From an uncultured Opitutaceae bacterium (GTDB lineage Bacteria; Verrucomicrobiota; Verrucomicrobiia; Opitutales; Opitutaceae): 64,000 nucleotides of DNA. Every line of letters begins with the position of its first letter. The stretch's first letter is position 1. The stretch covers positions 29,889 to 93,888 of the forward strand of contig CALFXL010000058.1 of the NCBI GenBank assembly GCA_937958045.1, in the 5' to 3' direction. Both the position numbers and the translations under genes were made by a program. A model generated the notes under the pieces. It ran no database searches. It saw only the letters and a list, made by a program, of their open reading frames with translations, and was not told the origin of the DNA. Shown here one piece after another: positions 24,280 to 33,284 of the stretch.

Positions 24280-24631
24280 AGAAATCACCGCCCACCAAGT
24301 GAAGAGCGACCTGCCGCCGTTCAAGGTTGGCGATGGCGTGCGCGTGCACACCAAAGTACGCGAGGGCGACAAAGAGCGTATCCAGGTTTTTGCTGGCATC
24401 GTCATCGCCCGCAAAGGCACGGGCATCCATGAGACGTTCACCGTCCGTCGTATCAGCTACGGCGAAGGCGTGGAGCGCGTGTTCCCGGTTAATTCTCCCA
24501 ACATCGAAAAGATCGAAGTGGAGAAGGAGTCGGAAGCGATGAAGGCCCGCCTCTATTATCTCCGTCAGCGCCTCGGCAAGGCCGCCGTCGCCGTGAAGGT
24601 GAAGCGCAACCGCGCCGCCGCCGCCAAGTAA
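24263..24631 (+). CDS. rplS: 50S ribosomal protein L19
   Basis: L19 lies at the 30S-50S interface. The 122-residue product has FKVGDGVRVHTKVREGDKER, VFAGIVIARKGTGIHETFTV, and VFPVNSPNIEKIEVEKE with a terminal KARLYYLRQRLGKAA, all diagnostic. The start overlaps the last 17 bases of trmD. A strong terminator follows at 24663-24692. Confidence 0.97.
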   Translation: MNPVIKEITAHQVKSDLPPFKVGDGVRVHTKVREGDKERIQVFAGIVIARKGTGIHETFTVRRISYGEGVERVFPVNSPNIEKIEVEKESEAMKARLYYLRQRLGKAAVAVKVKRNRAAAAK

Positions 24632-24662
24632 TCCGTCGCAACCGCGCCGCGATCTCTTTCTC

Positions 24663-24692
24663 AAAGCGAGCCCATCCCGGGCTCGCTTTTTT
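24663..24692 (+). terminator. Rho-independent terminator after rplS
   Basis: Perfect 11-bp stem aaagcgagccc 24663-24673 / gggctcgcttt 24679-24689, five-base loop, then a T-run to 24692. Confidence 0.92.
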
Positions 24693-24810
24693 GTTGGTGG
24701 GATTGCCCGAATTTCGGCTTCCACCCCGCGCAGTCCGCGGCTTAATCCTTCAATTTCCGGTCACGTGCGCGCGTCCCGCGCGAAGCCGTCAACGTTCATC
24801 CCCTTTCCTC

Positions 24811-26802
24811 ATGAAACTCGAAACAGAAATCCTCGCGAAAGCCTGCGCTCAAGCCCGTGGTCTGGCCATCGATGCCGTCCATAAATGCTCTTCCGGCCAC
24901 CTCGGCCTGCCGCTCGGCGCGACCGAAATCGGCGCCGTCCTTTTCGGGAACGCCCTCGTCCACAACCCCGACGATCCCAAATGGCTCAACCGCGACCGCT
25001 TCATCCTGTCCGCCGGCCATGGCTCGATGTTCATCTACACCTGGCTGCACCTCAGCGGCTACGATCTGCCGCTCGAAGAACTGAAGAACTTCCGTCAGCT
25101 CCACAGCAAGACCCCGGGCCATCCTGAATTCCACGAGACCCCCGGCGTCGAAGCCACCACCGGTCCGCTCGGCCAAGGTATCGCCAACGCCGTCGGTTAC
25201 GCCGTTTCCGCCAAGATGGCCGAAGCGCGTTTCAACACGCCCGAGCACACGATCTTCGATCACCATGTCATCGCGCTCGCCGGCGACGGCTGCATGCAGG
25301 AAGGCGTCGCGCTCGAAGCCGTTGCCTTCGCCGGTCACCAAGGCCTCGACAACCTTATCCTCATTTACGACGCGAACGACGTCACCCTCGACGCGATGGC
25401 CGACAAATCGCAGAGCGACGATGTCGTGAAACGCTTCAAGTCGATCGGCTGGGATGTCCAAGTCCTCGTCGATGGCCACGACCAAGTCGCCATTTTGAAG
25501 GCGATCAACAAGGCCAAGAAAGCCACCTCCGGCAAACCCCAGCTCATCGTTGCCAAGACGATCATCGGCAAAGGCATTCCGGAGGTGCAGGGCACGCAAA
25601 AGGGGCACGGCGAAGGTGGCGCCAAGTTTGCCGACGGCGCTCGCGCCGGTCTCGGTCTGCCCGCCGATCAGCACTTCTATATCAGCGACGACGTCCGCGA
25701 ATATTTCGCGAACCACAAGAAGCGCCTCATCCGCAACTACAAGAAGTGGCTCAAAACCTTCGAAGCGTGGAAAGCCGCCAACCCGGACAAAGCCGCTCTC
25801 CTCGAATCGCGCAACACGCCGATCAATGCCGAGAACCTGCTCGCGCAGATCCCGGTGTTCCCGACTGACGCCAAGCTCGCGACTCGCGCCGCCGGCCGCG
25901 ATGTGCTCCAACCCATCGCCGCCGCTCAGCCGCTCTTCATCTCCGGCAGCGCCGACCTCTACGGCTCGACGCTCAACTACATCGCCGCGGACAAGGACTT
26001 CGACAAAACCAACCGCGCCGGCCGCAACATCCGTTTCGGCATTCGCGAACACGCGATGGCCGCGATCAACAACGGTATCGCGTACGACGGCATTTTCCGC
26101 ACTTCGTGCGCGACCTTCCTCGTGTTCGCCGACTATGCACGTCCGTCGATCCGTCTCGCCGCGCTCGCGAAGCTGCCCGTCACCTACATCTTCACGCACG
26201 ATTCGATCGGTGTGGGTGAAGACGGTCCGACGCACCAGCCCGTGGAAACGGTCTCCGGTCTCCGCGTGATTCCGAATCTCGACGTCATCCGTCCCGCCGA
26301 TCCCGAGGAAACCGCCGGCGCTTTTGCCGCGGCTCTCGAACGTCAGGATGGCCCGACGCTCCTCGCGCTCACCCGTCAAAACCTCCCGAACCTCAACGAG
26401 ATTCCGGTCGAAATCCGCCGTCAGGGCGTGCTCAAGGGTGCGTACATCGCCGTGAAGGAAACGGCGGAACTCACGCACATTCTCCTCGCCTCCGGCTCCG
26501 AAGTGCAGCTCGCGGTCGCCGCGGCCAAGCAGCTCGGCGCGGGCGTGCGCGTTGTTTCCGTGCCGTCGTTCGAACGCTTCAACCGTCAGTCGGCCGAGTA
26601 TCGCGAGTCGGTGCTCCCGAGCTCGGTTCGCAAGCGCATCGCGATCGAAGCCGGTGTCACCGGCCTCTGGTACCAGTACGTCGGCCTCGAAGGCAAAGTC
26701 ATCGGCATCGACCGCTTCGGTATCAGCGCTCCCGGCGCGACGGTCTTCAAGGAGCTCGGCATCACCGCCGAAGCCGTTGTCGCAGCCGCGCAGTCGCTGT
26801 AA
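24811..26802 (+). CDS. tkt: Transketolase
   Basis: Transketolase moves two-carbon units between sugar phosphates in the pentose phosphate pathway using thiamine diphosphate. The 663-residue product has the N-terminal SSGHLGLPLGATEIGAVLF, TPGHPEFHETPGVEATTGPL, the ThDP motif start GDGCMQEGVALEA, FISGSADLYGST, FGIREHAMAAINNG, HDSIGVGEDGPTHQPVE, and RPADPEETAGAF. All three domains (PP, Pyr and C-terminal) are present and length is standard. ATG 24811 was chosen because the conserved N-terminus follows; its leader catcccctttcctc is pure pyrimidine near the start. A terminator follows at 26833. It would process pentose phosphates from a ribose-scavenging route. Confidence 0.97.
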   Translation: MKLETEILAKACAQARGLAIDAVHKCSSGHLGLPLGATEIGAVLFGNALVHNPDDPKWLNRDRFILSAGHGSMFIYTWLHLSGYDLPLEELKNFRQLHSKTPGHPEFHETPGVEATTGPLGQGIANAVGYAVSAKMAEARFNTPEHTIFDHHVIALAGDGCMQEGVALEAVAFAGHQGLDNLILIYDANDVTLDAMADKSQSDDVVKRFKSIGWDVQVLVDGHDQVAILKAINKAKKATSGKPQLIVAKTIIGKGIPEVQGTQKGHGEGGAKFADGARAGLGLPADQHFYISDDVREYFANHKKRLIRNYKKWLKTFEAWKAANPDKAALLESRNTPINAENLLAQIPVFPTDAKLATRAAGRDVLQPIAAAQPLFISGSADLYGSTLNYIAADKDFDKTNRAGRNIRFGIREHAMAAINNGIAYDGIFRTSCATFLVFADYARPSIRLAALAKLPVTYIFTHDSIGVGEDGPTHQPVETVSGLRVIPNLDVIRPADPEETAGAFAAALERQDGPTLLALTRQNLPNLNEIPVEIRRQGVLKGAYIAVKETAELTHILLASGSEVQLAVAAAKQLGAGVRVVSVPSFERFNRQSAEYRESVLPSSVRKRIAIEAGVTGLWYQYVGLEGKVIGIDRFGISAPGATVFKELGITAEAVVAAAQSL

Positions 26803-26832
26803 CCAAAAAACGGATACATTCGCTTTAACGCA

Positions 26833-26863
26833 AAAGGCGGCTCTTCACCGAGCCGCCTTTTTT
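26833..26863 (+). terminator. Rho-independent terminator after tkt
   Basis: Perfect 11-bp stem aaaggcggctc 26833-26843 / gagccgccttt 26850-26860 with loop ttcacc and a T-run to 26863. Confidence 0.92.
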
Positions 26864-27025
26864 ATGAGCAAGTGTAATTGTTCGCAGCGAAGCGGGCAGG
26901 GACCGTTGTCCCCACGCGTCGGAGAAATGTTGCACAGCATCCGACGACGAAATGGGAACGCGTACCACGACGCGTCAGAAACAACGCGCCCTCAAAAACG
27001 CCGCGATTGCCGAGCGCGCTTGAGA

Positions 27026-28144
27026 TCACGCGCTGGTCGCGAGCTCGCGTTCCTTTTCCGTTTTTAGTCGGAGCTGACCGCAGGCGGCGTCGATGTCGTG
27101 GCCTTTTTCGCGACGTAACGTGACGGGGATGCGCGCGGCGCGCAGCACATCGGCGAAGTCTTCCTGGCGTTTCACGCTGGGGCGTTTCCACGGCAGACCT
27201 TCGACGGTGTTGTAAGGAATCAGATTCACGTGCGCATGCAGATCGCGCGCGATGTCGCGAAGCTCGCCCGCCTGCTCGATCGAGTCGTTCACATCTTCGA
27301 TCAAGATGAACTCGAGCGTCACCATGCGGCCATGTTTCTCCGAAAATGTTTTCACCGCGGGCAGCAGTTTGCTGAGGGGATAGGCCTTGTTGACGGGCAT
27401 GATTTTCTCCCGGACTTCGTCGGTCGCGCCGTGAAGCGAAACCGCGAGACGGAAGCCGAGCGGCTCATCGGCGAGCTTGAGGATTTTTGGCACCAGACCG
27501 CTGGTGGAAATGGTGATGCGGCGCGCGCCGAACCCGAGGCCCCAGTCGGCGTTGAGAATGGTGAGCGCGCGAACGAGCGCGTCGTAGTTCGCGAGCGGTT
27601 CGCCCATGCCCATGACCACGATGTTGTCGAAAGACGCGATTTCTTCGCGGGCGCGGAGGGTGCGGCTGTCCTCGCGATAACACACCTGCAAAAGCTGCGC
27701 GACGATCTCGCCCGCGCTAAGGTCGCGTTTCCACCCGGCGAGCCCGCTCGCGCAAAACGCGCACGCCATCGCGCAACCGACTTGGGTGGAGATGCAGATG
27801 GTTTTGCGCGAATGCTCGATGCCGACGCCATCCTGCGGCGCGCGGATGATGACGGTCTCGATGAGTGATTTGTCGCCGAGTTCGAGGAGGAGCTTGTCGG
27901 TGACGTCGGCCGATTGTTTGCCGAGCACGAGTGAAGCGGGCATGAGCTCGAAAGTCTCCGCGAGCCACGCGCGCAGCGGCTTCGAGAGATTGGTCATGTC
28001 GTCCCACGAACGCGCGCGTTTTTTGTAGATCCATTCGAGGATCTGTTTGGCCCGAAACGCGGGCTCGCCGCGCGCGCGGAGTTTTTCCGTGAGCGAGTCG
28101 AGAGTTTCGCCGGTGATCGGCGGTTTGGCGGGCGTGAACTTCAT
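27026..28144 (-). CDS. rlmN: 23S rRNA (adenine2503-C2)-methyltransferase RlmN
   Basis: RlmN is a radical-SAM dual-specificity methyltransferase acting on 23S rRNA A2503 and some tRNA A37. The 372-residue product has the radical-SAM cluster CxxxCxxC as Cys124, Cys128, Cys131 (GCAMACAFCASG), the FDNIVVMGMGEPLANYDAL segment, ITISTSGLVPKI, RLAVSLHGATDEVREKIMP and the C-terminal catalytic Cys355 in HDIDAACGQLR. All catalytic parts are present. It follows the exported glycosidase-like gene by 46 bases on the same strand and is convergent with tkt. Confidence 0.96.
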   Translation of the reverse strand: MKFTPAKPPITGETLDSLTEKLRARGEPAFRAKQILEWIYKKRARSWDDMTNLSKPLRAWLAETFELMPASLVLGKQSADVTDKLLLELGDKSLIETVIIRAPQDGVGIEHSRKTICISTQVGCAMACAFCASGLAGWKRDLSAGEIVAQLLQVCYREDSRTLRAREEIASFDNIVVMGMGEPLANYDALVRALTILNADWGLGFGARRITISTSGLVPKILKLADEPLGFRLAVSLHGATDEVREKIMPVNKAYPLSKLLPAVKTFSEKHGRMVTLEFILIEDVNDSIEQAGELRDIARDLHAHVNLIPYNTVEGLPWKRPSVKRQEDFADVLRAARIPVTLRREKGHDIDAACGQLRLKTEKERELATSA

Positions 28145-28190
28145 GGGACGCGCGACGATAGGCCCGCGCGTCCACGGTGCAAGCGACGGC

Positions 28191-30362
28191 TCAGGGGAGG
28201 CGTTTCACGCCTTCGGCGCGGATGGTCCAGGTGCCGTCTTTGGGGAAGCCGGGGAATTCTTCCGTGCAACCGTCCCACCCGGCGACCATGAGCGCGATGG
28301 CCGAGAGGAAGGCGCCGTTGGCGGGAAGATAAACCGCGATCTCGCGTTTGCGTGCGCCGGGTGGGGCGTCTTTGGGAAGGGCTTCGTCGCTGCGCACCGG
28401 CGCGTGGCCGGTGGGGAGATATTTGTTGTTGGGGCCTTCGCGCATGAGCACTTCGAGCGCTTCGGCGGGACGACCGAGGCGGGTGGCGGTCATGGCGACG
28501 AGCGGATAATCCCAGCCCCAAATTTTCGTTTCCCAATCCCATTGCTGCAGCACGCCGGTGAGCGTGCGGTCCATCGTGGCGCGATCGACGTCGGGGCCGC
28601 CGGGAAGGAAACCGAGCGGCATGAGCATCTGCGGATGATCGTGGCGACTCTCGATGTTGTCCCAGGTGTCGGGTTGCGATTCGAGTGCGACGTACATGCC
28701 GTGGCGCTGCGGGAGTGGCGAAAGGTTGTTGATGACGTGATCCCATTTTTCTTCGCGCGGCAGACCGAGGCGCTTGCGCCACTGCTGCGCGACGTCGAGC
28801 GCCCAACGCCAGTAAGAGAGCTCGAAGCCGGGATTCTGGCTGGTGGCTTGATCGCCGATTTCCTGGGCTATCCAGAGCGGCGGGCCGAGGACGTATTGTT
28901 TGCGCGCGGGATCGAACCACACCATCGACGCGAGGCAGTCGGCGGTTTCGAGGACGAGGTCGCGATACTTGGCGAGTGTGGCGGGCGTGGGGTTGTTGCG
29001 ATAGAGGAGTTCGCAAAGATAAACCATGTGCGGCTGGTTCCAGACGATGAGCGGAGGGCCGCCGGGGCTTTCGCGCATCTCGGGGCCGGTCATCTTTGCC
29101 CAACGCGCGCCTTTCCATCCGCGGAATTTTGCGAGTTCGCGCGCGGCGGGGAGCTGGGATTGGTACCAATCGAGATTTTTTTCTAGCAACGCGTCGCGAC
29201 CGAAAAGCGCGAAGTGCGCCGTGTGCCACCAGATCATCTCGGTGTGATGTTTGCCGTACCACGTGCTGCACGTGAGACCGCTTTCCTGAGGAGGAACATC
29301 GCCGGCCATCTGCACGGCCATGAGGTATTGCGAGAGGACGATGCGCTCTTCGATTTTCTTCGCGAGCGGGTTGGTGCTGCCGGTGAAGTCGATGGCGGCA
29401 CCGGAGAGCCAGAAGGACTTCCAGTGGGCGGCGGATTTTTTGAAGTAACTCGGATTGTCGAAAAAGAAACGTGAGGTGTTTGCGACGATCGGGCTGGACG
29501 CACTGAAATCGAGTCCAAGATCAAGAATGCCTTTGGATGACTCGTCTTTGATCAAAAATGTGTGCGGTCCTCTTTCAACGACCGGTGTGGTCGTCGAAAC
29601 GAAGTACCTCGTGGTTCCGATTTCGCGTGCGATGACATTCTGTTCCGTGAGCCTCGAGCTATGCGATTCCGGCTGGCTCCAATCCAACCCCGGCGTGTTT
29701 TTGACGTCGAGTTTGTGGCCGCGGGGGAAGGCGAGGCGGACGCGTAGTTTTCCTTTGGATACAAGCTCGGATTCGATGCGGAGCGCGACCGTGTCACTGT
29801 CGGGGGCGCAGGCGGTGGTTACTTTGACCGGCACGCCGTCGAGTTTGAACTGGCTGGTGACGATGCCGGTCCACAGGTCGAGGGTTTGGTTGGGTTCTTG
29901 AATATCCTCGGGCGCAAGCGGCGTGCCGTCGGCCTTGTCGTATTCGAGGGAGACCTGCGCGAGCGGGTGGTTGCGCGGGTTGGTGCGCAGGTATTGACCG
30001 GCAGGCGTGGAGGCGAGGGTGGCGTACGGTTGCTCGCTGCCGTCGGGGTGTTTGTAGAGCTTGGAGGCGTCGGCGAGGGTGTAGTTGTTGGGATTCGGGT
30101 CGGTGACCCAGCACCAGCGGGAGAGGATTTCGACGGGAATGCCGTTGCGGTGATGAAACTCCGCGAAGGTCTGCATGCCGGTGATGTCGCAGCCGAAGGC
30201 GAAGTTGCCGTTGCCGACGGTGAGTGTGGCGTCGGGATCAACGCGCGTGATGACGGGGTTGTGGCGCGTGACGAGTGTGTGGCGGTCGATCTTTTCGGCG
30301 GCGCGGGCGAATGACAGGGTGCAGACGAGGACGAGCAGGGCAGTGGCGAAGGGGAGTCGCAT
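28191..30362 (-). CDS. Exported six-hairpin glycosidase-like protein
   Basis: The 723-residue protein has a signal peptide (about 1-20, MRLPFATALLVLVCTLSFAR), an N-terminal beta-rich region starting HNPVITRVDPDATLTVGNGN, and an (alpha/alpha)6-barrel-like C-terminal part with TEMIWWHTAHFALFGRD, WNQPHMVYLCELLYRN and WDWETKIWGWDYPLVAMTA. This architecture resembles the GH65/GH95-type or alpha-L-rhamnosidase-like clan found in plant-polymer degraders. The catalytic acid could not be assigned, so substrate is unknown. ATG 30362 was chosen because it starts the signal peptide; the frame upstream runs through a repeat. It stands between leuA and rlmN. Confidence 0.7.
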   Translation of the reverse strand: MRLPFATALLVLVCTLSFARAAEKIDRHTLVTRHNPVITRVDPDATLTVGNGNFAFGCDITGMQTFAEFHHRNGIPVEILSRWCWVTDPNPNNYTLADASKLYKHPDGSEQPYATLASTPAGQYLRTNPRNHPLAQVSLEYDKADGTPLAPEDIQEPNQTLDLWTGIVTSQFKLDGVPVKVTTACAPDSDTVALRIESELVSKGKLRVRLAFPRGHKLDVKNTPGLDWSQPESHSSRLTEQNVIAREIGTTRYFVSTTTPVVERGPHTFLIKDESSKGILDLGLDFSASSPIVANTSRFFFDNPSYFKKSAAHWKSFWLSGAAIDFTGSTNPLAKKIEERIVLSQYLMAVQMAGDVPPQESGLTCSTWYGKHHTEMIWWHTAHFALFGRDALLEKNLDWYQSQLPAARELAKFRGWKGARWAKMTGPEMRESPGGPPLIVWNQPHMVYLCELLYRNNPTPATLAKYRDLVLETADCLASMVWFDPARKQYVLGPPLWIAQEIGDQATSQNPGFELSYWRWALDVAQQWRKRLGLPREEKWDHVINNLSPLPQRHGMYVALESQPDTWDNIESRHDHPQMLMPLGFLPGGPDVDRATMDRTLTGVLQQWDWETKIWGWDYPLVAMTATRLGRPAEALEVLMREGPNNKYLPTGHAPVRSDEALPKDAPPGARKREIAVYLPANGAFLSAIALMVAGWDGCTEEFPGFPKDGTWTIRAEGVKRLP

Positions 30363-30473
30363 GGTTGAGGAAAGCGGACGAGGGGAGACAGGAAGCGGCA
30401 AAAGGGGATTCGTGCGGACAGTACAAAACGAATGCGGCTCGGTGGAAGGTTGTTCTCGGTTTCGGGAGTGGGG

Positions 30474-30558
30474 CTCACGCAAAGGCGCGAAGGCGCAAAG
30501 TGAGGGGGCGGAAGTGCGATCGTAAGCCGACCTTTGAGGCTTCGCGTCTTGGCGTGAG
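30474..30558. repeat. Inverted dispersed repeat upstream of the glycosidase-like gene
   Basis: Arms 30474-30500 and 30532-30558 (27 bases each) are inverted copies matching at about 22 of 27 positions, around a 31-base loop. The arm consists of GCG-plus-AAAG steps (aaaggcgcgaaggcgcaaag), related to the GAGGCGCAGAG units at 402-441 and 10734-10772. Confidence 0.65.
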
Positions 30559-30584
30559 TAAAAGACAGCGTAGAAAACTGAGAC

Positions 30585-30615
30585 AAAAAAGGCGGGCCGG
30601 TGAGGGCCCGCCTTT
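30585..30615 (-). terminator. Rho-independent terminator of leuA
   Basis: Perfect 11-bp stem aaaggcgggcc 30588-30598 / ggcccgccttt 30605-30615, six-base loop, minus-strand T-run. It lies 23 bases past the leuA stop. Confidence 0.92.
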
Positions 30616-30638
30616 GAAGAGGACGGCAATTATGAGCG

Positions 30639-32303
30639 TCATTTAGCCAATGAACGATTGAGCGCGCTAACGATCGCTTTGATCGACGCGAGCTCGATGT
30701 TCGTGTCGATGCCGGCGCCGAAGTAGGTGAGGCCGCGGTCGGTTTTGATTTGGATGTACGAAACTGCGCGCGCTTCCGCGCCTTGGCCGAGCGAGTGTTC
30801 GGCGTAGTTGAGCACTTCGACCTTTGGCAACGACGTGGTGCCGAGCGCGCGCACAAACGCATCGATCGGGCCGTTGCCCGACGCCGTGAGCATGTGGCGT
30901 TTGCCGTTGATGGTGACCGAAGCTTCGCAGGTGACGAGGCTGTTGCGCTCGGTGCTCTTGAAGTGCTCGAGCGAAACCGGTTCGCGGCGCTCGATGTATT
31001 CGCGGAGGAAGAGCGCGTGGATGTCGGACGTGGTGAGCTCGGTGCCTTTTGCATCGGCGAGGTCGTTGACCAAGCGGCCGATCTCTTTGTGCATCAGTTT
31101 CGGCAACTGGAAACCAAACTCCTTTTCCAAGATGTAGGCGACGCCGCCTTTGCCGGATTGGGAGTTGATGCGAATGATCGCCTTGTAGCTGCGGCCGACA
31201 TCGGCGGGATCGATCGGAATGTAGAGCACGTCCCACGGACGGCCGGGCTTCTGATGGGCCCAGGACTTTTTGATGGCGTCTTGGTGCGAGCCGCTGAACG
31301 CGGTGAACGCGAGTTCGCCCGCGTACGGTTGGCGCGGCGGCACTTCCATGCGCGTGCAGCGTTCGTACACATCGCGGATGTGATTCAAGTCGCCGAAATC
31401 CAAACCGGTCTCAATGCCGTAGGTGTAGAGATTGAGCGCGGTGGTGACGATATCGAGATTGCCCGTGCGTTCGCCCACGCCGAAGAGCGTGCCCTCGACG
31501 CGATCGGCGCCAGCGAGCAAAGCGAGTTCGGTCGCGGCGACGCCGGTGCCGCGGTCGTTGTGCGTGTGGAGCGAAACAATGGTGAGGTCGCGACGTGTGA
31601 GGTGCGTGCACATCCACTCGATCTGATCCGCGTGCACATTGGGCGTACCGTATTCGACGGTCGCGGGAAGATTGAGGATGATTTTGTTGTCGGCCGTAGG
31701 CTGCCAGACATCGGTGACGGCTTCGCAGATCTCCAACGCGAAATCCAATTCCGTGCTGGTGAAGCTCTCGGGCGAATATTCCAGGCGCACGCGCGAGCCG
31801 GCGGCGGCGAGCGGCTGCATCTTTTCTTTGAGGAAGCCGACGGCGTGCGTGGCGATGCGCACGATATCTTCGCGCGTGGCGTTGAACACGTACTCGCGCT
31901 GCTTCGGCGAAGTGGAGTTGTAGAGGTGGAAGATGATGTTCTTCGCGCCCTGCAACGCCTCGAGCGAACGCGTGATCAAGTCCTCGCGGCACTGGCAGAG
32001 GATCTGCACGGCGACATCGTCGGGGATGCGGTTTTCCTCGATCAAGCGGCGGCAGAAATCGAATTCGATCTGCGACGCGGAAGGGAAACCGATCTCGATT
32101 TCCTTGAAGCCGATTTTCACGAGGAGATCGAAGTACTCCAATTTCTCTTCGACGCTCATCGGCTGAGCGAGTGCCTGGTTGCCATCGCGGAGATCGACGC
32201 TGCACCAGATCGGTGCGCGGGTGAAGGTGCGATTAGGCCACTGGCGATTGGGCAAGTGAACCGGCGGAAACGGCCGGTACTTGGAAACGGGAGACGGTTG
32301 CAT
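30639..32303 (-). CDS. leuA: 2-isopropylmalate synthase
   Basis: LeuA condenses acetyl-CoA with 2-oxoisovalerate, the first committed step of leucine synthesis. The 554-residue product is of the long type: WCSVDLRDGNQALAQPM (metal-binding Asp), GFKEIEIGFPSASQIEFDF, SLHTHNDRGTGVAATELAL with the HxH metal ligands, GTLFGVGERTGNLDIVT, and a C-terminal regulatory domain (LVTCEASVTINGKRHMLTAS) that normally gives leucine feedback inhibition. Length fits this subtype (about 550-600). It begins MQPSPVSKYRPFPP after a pyrimidine-rich leader (cattttctcgtctc). It stands as a single gene with a clear terminator and a hairpin in its leader. Confidence 0.95.
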   Translation of the reverse strand: MQPSPVSKYRPFPPVHLPNRQWPNRTFTRAPIWCSVDLRDGNQALAQPMSVEEKLEYFDLLVKIGFKEIEIGFPSASQIEFDFCRRLIEENRIPDDVAVQILCQCREDLITRSLEALQGAKNIIFHLYNSTSPKQREYVFNATREDIVRIATHAVGFLKEKMQPLAAAGSRVRLEYSPESFTSTELDFALEICEAVTDVWQPTADNKIILNLPATVEYGTPNVHADQIEWMCTHLTRRDLTIVSLHTHNDRGTGVAATELALLAGADRVEGTLFGVGERTGNLDIVTTALNLYTYGIETGLDFGDLNHIRDVYERCTRMEVPPRQPYAGELAFTAFSGSHQDAIKKSWAHQKPGRPWDVLYIPIDPADVGRSYKAIIRINSQSGKGGVAYILEKEFGFQLPKLMHKEIGRLVNDLADAKGTELTTSDIHALFLREYIERREPVSLEHFKSTERNSLVTCEASVTINGKRHMLTASGNGPIDAFVRALGTTSLPKVEVLNYAEHSLGQGAEARAVSYIQIKTDRGLTYFGAGIDTNIELASIKAIVSALNRSLAK

Positions 32304-32407
32304 GAGACGAGAAAATGAAACGGTTAAACGGACGGATAGGGAAAAAGACGACGAAACGCCATAATCGACTCACACGGAGGAGCGACGGCGGGGCGCAGAA
32401 ATCAACG

Positions 32408-32449
32408 GACGCACGATCAACCGATGCCGGTTCTCTCGGATCGTGCGTC
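32408..32449 (-). promoter_or_regulatory. Long structured hairpin in the region upstream of leuA
   Basis: A perfect 11-bp outer stem (32408-32418 with 32439-32449) encloses a second stem aaccg/cggtt (32419-32423 with 32428-32432) and a six-base one-sided bulge. There is no T-run. It is about 105-145 bases before the leuA start and about 120 bases after the DUF2959 stop, so it may be a leuA leader element or an mRNA-end structure. Confidence 0.45.
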
Positions 32450-32569
32450 TAGGTAAGTCGGAGCGCCTGCAGAATGGGTCGCATGAAGGAGCGTCAGCTA
32501 ACGCCCGGAAACGCCGCGGAGTCAAGGAGCGGTTTTTACAACGGCGGTGCGTGTTCGCGTGGGCGGCGA

Positions 32570-33223
32570 TCACTGCGTTGTCATCGCGCGAATGAATTCG
32601 TCGGCCTCGCGAATGGATTTTTCCATGTCTTCGATCAGACGCGAAACATCGCCTTGAAGACTGCTCGCGGTGGAGGTGAGGCCGGCGATGGCTTGCGCGT
32701 TCAAGTTGTGTTTGAGGAAGAGCACCTGGTCGCGGAACTTCGCGAGAATCGGATCCATGCGGGCGGCGGCGGCGCGCATGGTGCGCATGAGTTCGTCGTA
32801 GCGACGTCGGGTTTCGTCGAGCTGGCGCTGACTTTGCGCGCGCAGATTGGGATCCGAGTAGGCCTTCAGTTCTTTTTTCCATTCCGAAAACAACGCGTCG
32901 GAAACATCGGCGACGGCGGCGATGCGCTCGCGGACCTCGGTCGCGCGCGCTTCGCTGCGTTTGAAGTCGCTGTTGAGCTGATCGTATTTGGCCTTGAGGT
33001 TGCCGCCCTCCACGTTCGTGACCGCGATGAATTTTTCGAGCGCGCTGGCGAATTGCTCCTTGGCTTTCTGTTGGGATTCGCGGGCGTTGCCGACGCGATC
33101 GACGAGGATGTCGCGTTTGGCCACGCCGATTTTTTCCATGGCTCCATAATAGGCGCTGGAGCAACCGCCGAGCAGCGGCAGCACAAGCGTCGCCGCAAGC
33201 AGAGGGGTACGAAGCATTTTCAT
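32570..33223 (-). CDS. DUF2959-family lipoprotein, coiled coil
   Basis: The 217-residue protein has a lipoprotein signal with lipobox LLGGC (Cys21), then the family opening AYYGAMEKIGVAKRDILVDRV and long heptad-like helices (ARESQQKAKEQFASALEKFI, later MDPILAKFRDQVLFLKHNLN). This matches DUF2959, whose role is unknown. It is presumably anchored to an envelope membrane as a helical bundle. It lies 61 bases after the response regulator gene on the same strand and might be read through from it, but it is also common outside such loci. Confidence 0.85.
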   Translation of the reverse strand: MKMLRTPLLAATLVLPLLGGCSSAYYGAMEKIGVAKRDILVDRVGNARESQQKAKEQFASALEKFIAVTNVEGGNLKAKYDQLNSDFKRSEARATEVRERIAAVADVSDALFSEWKKELKAYSDPNLRAQSQRQLDETRRRYDELMRTMRAAAARMDPILAKFRDQVLFLKHNLNAQAIAGLTSTASSLQGDVSRLIEDMEKSIREADEFIRAMTTQ

Positions 33224-33284
33224 ACACCGCGCAACGTGCGGCGTATGGTCGCGTCAGCAAGCGGTGGCGCGAAACAGCCGCCGC

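Noticed and set aside
30363..30629. N-terminal extension of the glycosidase-like gene to 30629
   Set aside because: The extension translates a dispersed inverted repeat and a terminator, and would place residues before a clean signal peptide.
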